Source: a virus. Taken from it: a stretch of 23,409 nucleotides of DNA. Location of the stretch: positions 1 through 23,409 of IMG/VR virus record IMGVR_UViG_3300036719_002395; one strand, 5' to 3'. Below, piece by piece: positions 8,105-14,954 of this stretch. How positions within the stretch are numbered: position 1 is the stretch's first letter; the number at the start of each line of letters is the position of its first letter. Position numbers and translations under genes: made by a program. Below the pieces are notes generated by a model that had not been told where the DNA came from, searched no databases, and saw nothing but the letters and a program-made list of their open reading frames with translations.

Positions 8105-8136
8105 GGGGGGGCAGGAATCGAAACTCCTGCCCCCCC
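8105..8136 (-). terminator. Perfect 12-bp hairpin after the capsid gene
   Basis: Seven G plus CAGGA at 8105-8116 pair perfectly with TCCTG plus seven C at 8125-8136 around an 8-base loop. The hairpin lies 20 bases past the capsid stop. On the minus strand no run of T follows, so it is not a classic intrinsic terminator. It may be a partial terminator or may protect the 3' end of the capsid message so that capsid is made in excess over the tail genes. Confidence 0.6.
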
Positions 8137-8156
8137 ATGACTGTGGCTAGCAAACG

Positions 8157-9197
8157 TCAGCTCGTGACATCAGCAACCAGCACGCCGGACACCGGGGCAA
8201 CCAGTTCCGAGGTGCTGTTGTCGATCACGCGGCCTTCGATGCGACGATCACGCGGATCATCCCAGTTCTCAACCGTCATGTCTTCAAAGGCGAAGATCTG
8301 ACAGGTGGAGAACGAGGTGGAGCCTTCCACGCCCACCAGGCCACCCGGACGGCTCACGAACACGGCCGAGTTGCCGTAGACGAAGGAGCGGGTGGTGCTG
8401 GCAGCACCCTTGCGGGTGGTGACCTTCACGCTGTCATCGACCACGACCTGCACGCCGAACAGGTTCGGCGGGAGGCCGTACTTGGCGAACGTGTCAGCGC
8501 CCTGGAGGAAGGGCAGAGCGGCCGGGTAGTTCTTGACGTAGTTCCGAACTTCTTCGGTCTGCGACAGCAGATTGGCAACCGTGGGCGAGATAACGAGCAT
8601 GATGTCGGTCTCACCACGCACCGCGCCGCCCGTGGCGAGCGAGATGCGCTGGAGAGCCGTCTGAATGCCCTTCTGAATCACGTTGGTGCTGGAGGTGGTC
8701 CATGCACCGCCCGAGATCGCCGTTCCGGTCGCGTAGTAGTTGCCCACGTTGGTGAACGCGGTAACCGCCGCGCTGCCCGTCAGGGCGGTCGCGGTACGCA
8801 TGGAGCGAGCCGTCATGGCGAGCTGCGCCTTCGCACGAGCGTGCTGGGCAACAACGTCCCACGCGGCCTGCTTCACGGTCTCGTTCGGGATGTAGAACGG
8901 GTAGGCGTAGCGGGCAGCGGTGAACGACACGAAGTCGTGCTGGTTCATCTTGCCGACCGGGCGGTCGTTGCCCAGGGGCCAAGCGAACTCGTTCACATCA
9001 GTCACGCGGACGTTGTCGTCCGAGTCAAGACGGAGGTAGTAGCCCGTCATCTGCTGGGTGGGAACGATCTGCGCGTACTTCGTGATGGGAAAGGTGTTCA
9101 CCGCACGGGTGAATTCAACCTGGAGAGCGCCCGTTGCGAGGGCATTGGTGGAGGGGACGAACGTATTCAGTCCGCCACCGACGGTCACATAACTCAT
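8157..9197 (-). CDS. Major capsid protein
   Basis: The 346-residue protein has the best ribosome-binding site in the window (AAGGAGGT, six bases before ATG 9197). Features of an HK97-like capsid protein include an N-terminal arm, a helical region (ETVKQAAWDVVAQHARAKAQ) that would form the spine helix, an alpha/beta middle with DIMLVISPTVANLLSQTEEV, a GLPPNLFGVQVVVDDSV strand (commonly seen before the E-loop/P-domain end) and a C-terminal beta part. It follows a protease-scaffold gene and a decoration-like gene. Residues 6-15, VGGGLNTFVP, recur in the protease-scaffold protein, which suggests that the N-terminal arm is trimmed during maturation. Confidence 0.85.
   Translation of the reverse strand: MSYVTVGGGLNTFVPSTNALATGALQVEFTRAVNTFPITKYAQIVPTQQMTGYYLRLDSDDNVRVTDVNEFAWPLGNDRPVGKMNQHDFVSFTAARYAYPFYIPNETVKQAAWDVVAQHARAKAQLAMTARSMRTATALTGSAAVTAFTNVGNYYATGTAISGGAWTTSSTNVIQKGIQTALQRISLATGGAVRGETDIMLVISPTVANLLSQTEEVRNYVKNYPAALPFLQGADTFAKYGLPPNLFGVQVVVDDSVKVTTRKGAASTTRSFVYGNSAVFVSRPGGLVGVEGSTSFSTCQIFAFEDMTVENWDDPRDRRIEGRVIDNSTSELVAPVSGVLVADVTS
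9153..9182 (-). other. Shared peptide VGGGLNTFVP in capsid N terminus
   Basis: Codons 6-15 of the capsid gene encode VGGGLNTFVP, then Ser-Thr. The same ten residues followed by Ala-Thr occur at residues 278-287 of the protease-scaffold protein (10280-10309). The two 30-bp stretches share 24 bases. Confidence 0.8.
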
Positions 9198-9203
9198 GGT
9201 AAG

Positions 9204-9211
9204 ACCTCCTT
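9204..9211 (-). promoter_or_regulatory. Strong ribosome-binding site of the capsid gene
   Basis: AAGGAGGT on the minus strand lies six bases before ATG 9197. It is a full match to the anti-Shine-Dalgarno core and clearly stronger than most other sites in the operon, fitting the high demand for capsid subunits. Confidence 0.75.
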
Positions 9212-9223
9212 AAGGTCAGGGAA

Positions 9224-9613
9224 TCAGAGCGCCTTGGTGGCGGGAAGACGGTAAGCCCAAAAGATGGTGTCCACGGCTGCGGCTTCAAGAGCCACAAACA
9301 GGGGAACATCGCCCGACACAGCCGTGCCAAGCGCCGCACCAGCGGTCGTTGCCTTGAGAGCCTGACCAGCGGTGATGGCCGTGGAGCCGTTGCACTTGAG
9401 CTGCACGCAGTTGGACGGCTGGAGGCTGATCGGGTCGCCCGAAGCCGCGTGGAGCGCGGAGTCGAAACGCTTGGTCGAACCGTCAGCAACGCCGACAACG
9501 TAGTCAGCAGCAGCGGTGGAAGCAAGGCCCGTGAATGCCGTGGTGGACATCTTCACGATGGCGTAGGGGTTGATGTCGCCGCCTGCGATGAGATTGGGGG
9601 AGAACTGAAGCAT
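9224..9613 (-). CDS. Head decoration protein, DUF2190-like
   Basis: The 129-residue protein starts at ATG 9613, after a GAAGGA motif. It is a small Ala/Thr/Gly-rich beta protein: a PNLIAGGDINPYAIVKMSTT start, a DYVVGVADGS strand and an AITAGQALKATTAGAALG turn region. The pattern resembles DUF2190 proteins, small beta-barrel proteins that bind the outside of capsids at three-fold or quasi-three-fold positions and stabilise them. Its place directly upstream of the capsid gene is normal for head decoration proteins. It is short but complete. Confidence 0.6.
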   Translation of the reverse strand: MLQFSPNLIAGGDINPYAIVKMSTTAFTGLASTAAADYVVGVADGSTKRFDSALHAASGDPISLQPSNCVQLKCNGSTAITAGQALKATTAGAALGTAVSGDVPLFVALEAAAVDTIFWAYRLPATKAL

Positions 9614-9634
9614 TTCTGTAGTGTCCTTCTGCGA

Positions 9635-11140
9635 TTAACGCTTGATGCGGGAGTTGATGGCCTTGGCGAACTCTTCCGGCTTGCCGGCGAATTCCTTGAC
9701 CAACGAGGAGATGTCGCCACCGCTGACGGTCTTCGGCATGGCCGCACGGCTCATGTCGATCTTCGCACCGATGGGATCACGGGAGAACAGGGAGCGCCAC
9801 GACTCAAGCAGGGCAACCGGATCGCGGCTGGCCTGGAGCTGGGTCATGAGGTTGTCGCGCTGCGACTCGGGGATGCGGTAGCCGTCCTGCTCGAGGATGT
9901 CGATCTCGCGGGAGAACTTCTCGCGGCGGATCTCGGCCTCAAGGCGCTCCATGCGGGACTTCAGGCGGGCGTTCTCCGAACGCAGCGAGTAGGTCGAACG
10001 GGCAGCGACCACGGGCATGGCCTCTTCTTCTTCCTCTTCCTCGGGAGCCTCAACGTCATGGCTGCCGATGTCGATGTGAACGCCTTCGTCGCCTTCATTG
10101 GCCTGGAATTCCATGTCTTCCATGGTCTCGGCGGACATCTCGTCCTTCTCGTCCTCGGACTCGTCCTCACCGAACTTCTTCTTCATCATGTCAGCGAGTT
10201 CGCCGATGGCGCACTTCATCGCCTCAAGCTCTTCGCGGTAATCGTTGGATGCCATTGAGGCTTCCTCCTTGGTGGTCGCCGGGACAAAGGTGTTGAGTCC
10301 GCCTCCGACCCCGGCGAGGTCGAAGTTTGACTTGGAACAAGTGATCTTCTTTCCCTCGCGGGCGAAGTGGGTATCGGGCAACGGCCGGCGCGGGGTTTCG
10401 CGGCCCAGCAGGGCCACTTCCGACAGGTGGTTCGATTCAGCCCAAATCTCTGCCGACCGACGCGGGAATGCGTTGGTTGCAATGAGGCTGTCGAAGATGG
10501 GCTTGTTCACCTCCATGTCTCCCACAATGTAACCGATGCCATTGCGTTCTTCGTAATTGATCGAAGGAATTCTGCCCACGGCGCTCTTCGGCTCGTCCCC
10601 GTTCTTCTCGTGCATGACCACGACCTGGGGGAAGGAGCCACGCGCCATGTGGGCGCGGGTGGCGCGGACGATGGACTTCAGGCGCTCGTTGTTGAACCGC
10701 TTCAGCTCCGGGTCGGCCTCGCCATCGTCAATGGCCGGGTCGAACGCCATAAACAACTCCACGCGCTCAATCTTGATCTTCTCGCCGTCATCCTTCACGC
10801 TGTGCGATGCCTTGCTATTCACGGTCTTGTCCTCCTTGCGGTCAAGTTCCTTGCTCTTGCGGTCGGCCCACGCCTTGCCAGCATCGCCCCCCCACAGAAG
10901 CCACGCGATATACCCGGCCGAATCCTTGCCCCAGCCCTCGCCCTTCTTGTCCACCTCGTGGCGGGCGAAGTAGGAGTGCATCCGGCGCACCGTATCCGGG
11001 GACAGGTTCTTGCGGTTCTTGATGTCCCGCGCTCGAGCCACGCCTACCTCCGTGCCACCGCGGCCGTGCTTCTCGCGCAGCGCCAGCCCACGCTCGGCGT
11101 TGGCGGCCATCTCTTCGGTTGGCTTGAGGTCGATTTCCAT
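9635..11140 (-). CDS. Head maturation protease-scaffold fusion
   Basis: The 501-residue protein starts in a TAATG overlap at 11140. Residues 1-100 form a module with GRGGTEVGVARARDIKNRK, RMHSYFARHEVDKK and AWLLWGGDAGKAWAD, a domain seen in other phage head proteins. Residues 120-260 look like a Mu I/DUF2213-type prohead protease: VVVMHEKNG with candidate His177, VGRIPSIN, and FPRRSAEIW with candidate Ser229, then VALLGRE. Residues 278-287 are VGGGLNTFVP, shared with the capsid N terminus. Residues 296-501 form an acidic scaffold-like part with an E/D-rich stretch (365-373), a coiled coil (about 385-425) and a helical basic C terminus. Catalytic residues are inferred. Confidence 0.65.
   Translation of the reverse strand: MEIDLKPTEEMAANAERGLALREKHGRGGTEVGVARARDIKNRKNLSPDTVRRMHSYFARHEVDKKGEGWGKDSAGYIAWLLWGGDAGKAWADRKSKELDRKEDKTVNSKASHSVKDDGEKIKIERVELFMAFDPAIDDGEADPELKRFNNERLKSIVRATRAHMARGSFPQVVVMHEKNGDEPKSAVGRIPSINYEERNGIGYIVGDMEVNKPIFDSLIATNAFPRRSAEIWAESNHLSEVALLGRETPRRPLPDTHFAREGKKITCSKSNFDLAGVGGGLNTFVPATTKEEASMASNDYREELEAMKCAIGELADMMKKKFGEDESEDEKDEMSAETMEDMEFQANEGDEGVHIDIGSHDVEAPEEEEEEEAMPVVAARSTYSLRSENARLKSRMERLEAEIRREKFSREIDILEQDGYRIPESQRDNLMTQLQASRDPVALLESWRSLFSRDPIGAKIDMSRAAMPKTVSGGDISSLVKEFAGKPEEFAKAINSRIKR
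10280..10309 (-). other. Shared peptide VGGGLNTFVP between protease and scaffold parts
   Basis: Residues 278-287 of the protease-scaffold fusion lie exactly at the junction of the protease-like part and the acidic scaffold part. They repeat residues 6-15 of the capsid protein. Such placement suits a linker that the protease would cut. Confidence 0.75.
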
Positions 11141-11445
11141 TAGATGAACACCCGGTACGGGACGGACGGCTCGGGCGTAAAGGTCGGCAGAGCCTCCACC
11201 TGTTCCTCGGTCAGCTCAATGGTCGCCCGGATGTTCGCGTGGTAGCGGGGGTCGCCAGGGCGCACGATCACGCCTTCCTCGTCCACGACCGCCGGGATCG
11301 GCCCGATGCGGTCGACATAGCAGCCGGGGACGGGCATGAGCGCGATCTCGCCCTCGCCCTGATCGACCTCGACCAGCAGTCCTGCGGCTTCCAGCGCATC
11401 GTCCATCTGCGCCTCGGTGTCGGTGCGGAGCATGTAGTCGGTCAT
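11140..11445 (-). CDS. Small acidic protein of unknown function
   Basis: The 101-residue protein starts in an ATGA overlap with the fibre-like gene and ends in a TAATG overlap with the protease gene, so it is embedded in the operon. It opens with a helix (TDTEAQMDDALEAAGLLVEV), has a hydrophobic beta-like centre (IALMPVPGCYVDRIGPIPAV), an IVRPGDPRYHANIRATIELT segment and ends PYRVFI. It is rich in Glu and Asp. Similar short proteins with a YHANI/RA motif are common in phages near fibre or structural genes, but I do not know a function. Confidence 0.5.
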   Translation of the reverse strand: MTDYMLRTDTEAQMDDALEAAGLLVEVDQGEGEIALMPVPGCYVDRIGPIPAVVDEEGVIVRPGDPRYHANIRATIELTEEQVEALPTFTPEPSVPYRVFI

Positions 11446-12710
11446 AGGGTGGTCAGGGAGTTAAGGGTTGCTTGCGGGAGAGCCGTGGGCCAGAACTTGA
11501 ATGACTGAAAATGCTGTCTGCCGGTCAAACCGCCGAAAGGACTTCCCGCATCATTTCCAAAGCCGATAATGGTTTGGTTGAATGATGTGATTGCTTGCGT
11601 ATTGCTATTTGCAGTCGCGCCATTGCTGGAAACCAGTTGCGATCCGTTCGTTACGCTGATCGCAAACTTTCGCGCAACGCCATAGGTCAACGAGTTGGGG
11701 CCGAACGACTCGGTGGCAGTCGTGCCATTACTTGTGCGATGAGCCGTGTTGTATGTGCCGTCGTTGTAATAGTACGAACGCGATCCCGAATCGCTTGGCC
11801 CTCTGATGCAGACCATTGGAGGGAATGAACCAGACTGACGGCTCTGCGGACTGCACGACCACAACATCGAATAGCCAGTCGTGATGCCAGTAAACCACGA
11901 CGAGAAGTTTGTCCCGGTCATGCTGCACTCGTCCGCATTCCTCGTCCCCGTGCTTGCCCCGGTCGGGATGTATGACGATGCGCCGGAGCCAGCTTCTATT
12001 TGGCATCCATAAACAAGAACATCGGCGGTCTCATCGTTGCCGATGATGTTGTCCCAAAGCATGATTTGCGCGTTTGCGTCTGTACCAGACAGCGTGTAGG
12101 TGTATTGAAAACGCTTCCATGTCGTAGTAACGACGCAGTTAAATCCGGCAGGATCGGCACCGATGCGAAGTCCAACATTCTGCGTAGCCGCACCACCGCT
12201 CGCGGTGTTTGCCTTCATCCACACCGACATGGTGTACGGTTGTGACGCGGAACCTACTGCCGAATTCCTAATGCGACTAAATGTGCCGCCCGTCTTGTTG
12301 AAGGTAATACGAGTAACCGTTGATGCACCATCCGGGCCAGTCTGCGAAACAGTAGAGACTGCTGGATTTGCCGCGCCGCTGTTGTCAAGCAACCAAACCG
12401 CATTGGAAAAATCGTTGCTATATGTCAGCAGGCTGCTTGCACTCCCCTCAATCAGCAGCCCACGAGGCGTGGGTGGCGTAGTGGTGGGGTCGTAGTCGAA
12501 GCGGGGGGTGTTGATTGCCGCGCTGGTGACGTAGCCGCTGCTGTTGATGTACGTTCCGGTAGTGCTGCGCGTGAACGTCAGGCGCGAGTCAAGGACACCC
12601 GTGGTGAAATCAAGCGACAGCGTGGAACCATCGCCGGCACGAGTCATCAGCTTGCTCGCAACGGACGAGCCGCTGATCCGTGACATCCTTGGGCGGTTGG
12701 CGCGGTTCAT
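11442..12710 (-). CDS. Fibre-like protein with lectin/LamG-type domains
   Basis: The 422-residue beta-rich protein starts in a TGATG overlap at 12710. Residues 25-95 carry a segment widespread in phage fibre and head-fibre proteins: a beta start (LSLDFTTG), LTFTRSTTGTYINSSGYV, then RFDYDPTTTPPTPRGLLIEG and LLTYSNDFSNAVW. Residues 100-250 resemble a carbohydrate-binding jelly roll (SVWMKANTASG, TTTWKRFQYTYTLSG). Residues 270-415 resemble a concanavalin/LamG fold (FSSWFTGITTGYSMLWSCSP, RKFAISVTNGSQ, FQSFKFWPTALPQATL). The lectin folds suggest glycan binding. It is encoded in the head block, so a head fibre is as likely as a tail-associated receptor binder. Confidence 0.55.
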   Translation of the reverse strand: MNRANRPRMSRISGSSVASKLMTRAGDGSTLSLDFTTGVLDSRLTFTRSTTGTYINSSGYVTSAAINTPRFDYDPTTTPPTPRGLLIEGSASSLLTYSNDFSNAVWLLDNSGAANPAVSTVSQTGPDGASTVTRITFNKTGGTFSRIRNSAVGSASQPYTMSVWMKANTASGGAATQNVGLRIGADPAGFNCVVTTTWKRFQYTYTLSGTDANAQIMLWDNIIGNDETADVLVYGCQIEAGSGASSYIPTGASTGTRNADECSMTGTNFSSWFTGITTGYSMLWSCSPQSRQSGSFPPMVCIRGPSDSGSRSYYYNDGTYNTAHRTSNGTTATESFGPNSLTYGVARKFAISVTNGSQLVSSNGATANSNTQAITSFNQTIIGFGNDAGSPFGGLTGRQHFQSFKFWPTALPQATLNSLTTL

Positions 12711-13525
12711 CAGAGGGTGGACCAGAACGCGCCCATGTCGGGCGTGCCGCTGGACTTGAACTGGGCGGTGACGTACTGCGCGCCCGCCAGGTCGATCATG
12801 GCGTAGGCAGGTTCCACGTTGGCCGTTGCGGCCGTGGCCGGGGAATACAGGTTGCCTGACGGGGTTCCCGCGACCTGCGTGATGCCGCTGAAGGTACGGT
12901 GATTGGCCGTCCCGTCGATGGTGTAGTTCGGGACCGTGCCGCTCGTAAAGGTCAGCGTCAAATCAGCCACAACGGTCGGAACGTACCAAAAGGAAGAAAC
13001 ATTCGACCGCGTGTAGGTCAGCCCGGTCGGAGTACCAGCGGTCGTTGTGATCGCCGTACCACCTGAGGTTGCCGAGAGCTGGAACGTGCTTGATCCGTTC
13101 GTGGCGATGATGTAGTAAGTGGTCGGGTTTGAATACGCCGGAAGGGTGATTGATCCAGTACCGCCAAATGTTCCGGCAATGGTCAGCGCCTGCCCGACCG
13201 CCAGGGTTGGGTTGGCATTACAGGTAAAGTTGCCGGCTGTATCCGCAATGGTCACGCCCGTGAGCGTGCCGCTGGTGTCCAGGTACTTGCGCCAACCAAG
13301 GAGCCGCATACCGATGGCGGTCTGCGCGGTGGTTGCCGACACCATGAACGGCATGACGTAGAGCAGCGAGGGGTTCTGCCCGTTGACCGATGCCGAGGTG
13401 TAGTCGAACAGCAGCCCGGTGGTGGGCGGGGTCTGAACGAGGGTCGCCCCGCCAGCGGTGTAGGTGGCCGGAACGGACGCGGCCGTCACCTTGCGGAAGT
13501 TGTTCTGTGCGGTGGTGATGTCCAT
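12710..13525 (-). CDS. Beta-rich decoration or fibre-like protein
   Basis: The 271-residue protein starts at ATG 13525, one base after the upstream stop. The first 70 residues include TGLLFDYTSASVNGQNPSLL. Residues about 95-170 form a beta-repeat seen in many phage surface proteins: LAVGQALTIAGTFGGTGSIT, then YYIIATNGSSTFQLSATSGG and TGLTYT. The end (AMIDLAGAQYVTAQFKSSGT) resembles the close of coat-bound Ig-like proteins. The gene lies in the head block beside the lectin-like gene, so a capsid surface component is likely. Its exact attachment is not visible. Confidence 0.5.
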   Translation of the reverse strand: MDITTAQNNFRKVTAASVPATYTAGGATLVQTPPTTGLLFDYTSASVNGQNPSLLYVMPFMVSATTAQTAIGMRLLGWRKYLDTSGTLTGVTIADTAGNFTCNANPTLAVGQALTIAGTFGGTGSITLPAYSNPTTYYIIATNGSSTFQLSATSGGTAITTTAGTPTGLTYTRSNVSSFWYVPTVVADLTLTFTSGTVPNYTIDGTANHRTFSGITQVAGTPSGNLYSPATAATANVEPAYAMIDLAGAQYVTAQFKSSGTPDMGAFWSTL

Positions 13526-13526
13526 A

Positions 13527-14933
13527 TCAGAGTTCTCCTCGGCGCTTCATGTCGAGCGCAATGGCAACCGCCTGGTCCTGCGGCTTGCCTTCCTTGATGA
13601 GTGTGCGGATCTTGTCGCTGACGGCCTTGTCGGCCTTCTCCATAAGCTTGAGGCCGGCCTTGTCCTGCTCGGTATCATCGATCTCGGGCTTGGCGGCGGT
13701 GGCCTTCGCGCCGGGGCGGGAAGCGGTAATACGCGCCGAATTCATCTTTTGTACTTCCGATGCCTTGCGCTTGATCGCGTCAAACTTTGCAGCCAAGATT
13801 GCAGTCTTGCGAACTATGTCTTGACTCTTGTCTGCATCTGCCTTCATGTCGTCAAAAGACTGTCCGTATTCCATACCAAGACCGCTTGCGTCCATAGAAA
13901 CGTTGTCCATGTCACGCAGAAGCGAATTGAGTTCTTTGATCAACGCAGCAAACTGATTTGCCTTGTCATTCTTCTTTTGCTTCTTTGCAGCAGACTGCTT
14001 GTCTTTGAGATTCCACTCAAAGTCGCTTGCGAGACCTTGAAGGCGTTCGGCCGCCTTGAATGCTTTGCTGATCTGCTTCTTGTATTCCGTATAAAGTTGA
14101 CGGCTCTGTGAAACAAATTCGGTCTTTTCACCCAGGCGCGAGAACGTTCCCGACTTTTCCACCTTTTGTGCGTTGCGGCGAATCATGTCCGCCTTTTGGT
14201 TCAATGGCACAAGCTTGCGAAGTAGGTCTTGAGCCTTGGCTACTTCTGCGCGCAGCTCTTCAGTCGTCTTGATTCGTCCCTTGTATTGACCAAGTTGACT
14301 CGCCTCAACGGCAAGATCGTTGATTTTATCTGCCAACCAATAGGCTTCAACCTTCAAAGCCTTGAATTGGTTTCCCTTTTCATTCTTCCGGTTGTCGTCT
14401 GCGGCATACCGAAGGATTTTTTCAAGATTCTGACAAGCATCCCACGACTTGATAATCTTGCTCAATGCGTTGCTGATTTGAGTGTTCAATGCCCTATCAG
14501 CATCGCTCATCTGTGAGGCGAACACAGTCTTCGCTTGAGACCGAGAGAACGGGGTCTTCATGGAAGACTGCACGAACACACGCGCAGCCACCGCGGCCTT
14601 GAGGCCAGCAATGAGCCGCTGGATATCGGCCGTGGAGTTCATCTTGGCAATCATGCTGCTCGTCACCTTGACGTAATTGTCAAGCTGCTTGAACCGAGCA
14701 TCGTTCAGATCGGCCATGTAGTCGTAGTTGCTCTTGGCATCCTCCGCGGCCTTCTTCGCGGCGTTCAGGCCGGAGGCATACTGCGGCGTGGTGGGATCAA
14801 CGGGCTTTGCCGTGGCGGCACTCAAACCGCGGCTGATGCGATCCAGGATGCCCATCTTCGCCTTTGCGCCAGGTCGCGCAAACACCCCGAGCCGCTGTTC
14901 GATTTCGTTGCGATTGTTGCTCATACCTTCCAT
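13527..14933 (-). CDS. Long helical virion-associated protein with internal duplication
   Basis: The 468-residue Lys/Ala-rich protein is almost wholly helical. It starts at ATG 14933, with AGGAGG eight bases upstream. An about 110-residue unit occurs twice: about 150-262 and 280-402. The alignment is best at EKGNQFKALKVEAYWLADKI versus DKANQFAALIKELNSLLRDM, and at AKAQDLLRKLVPLNQKADMI versus DKSQDIVRKTAILAAKFDAI. The C terminus ends LIKEGKPQDQAVAIALDMKR, a short motif common at the ends of phage head-associated proteins. The middle is more A+T-rich than its neighbours. A scaffold, internal head or ejected protein is possible. I do not recognise the family of the repeat. Confidence 0.5.
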   Translation of the reverse strand: MEGMSNNRNEIEQRLGVFARPGAKAKMGILDRISRGLSAATAKPVDPTTPQYASGLNAAKKAAEDAKSNYDYMADLNDARFKQLDNYVKVTSSMIAKMNSTADIQRLIAGLKAAVAARVFVQSSMKTPFSRSQAKTVFASQMSDADRALNTQISNALSKIIKSWDACQNLEKILRYAADDNRKNEKGNQFKALKVEAYWLADKINDLAVEASQLGQYKGRIKTTEELRAEVAKAQDLLRKLVPLNQKADMIRRNAQKVEKSGTFSRLGEKTEFVSQSRQLYTEYKKQISKAFKAAERLQGLASDFEWNLKDKQSAAKKQKKNDKANQFAALIKELNSLLRDMDNVSMDASGLGMEYGQSFDDMKADADKSQDIVRKTAILAAKFDAIKRKASEVQKMNSARITASRPGAKATAAKPEIDDTEQDKAGLKLMEKADKAVSDKIRTLIKEGKPQDQAVAIALDMKRRGEL

Positions 14934-14954
14934 CGTAGCGTCCTCCTATGCGAT

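Noticed and set aside
9449-11143. Two plus-strand frames of 258-269 codons opposite the protease and decoration genes
   Set aside because: Leucine/His/Gly-rich antisense shadows. The apparent hydrophobic stretch near 10020-10060 is the complement of the scaffold's Glu run (Glu codons give Leu/Phe in antisense).
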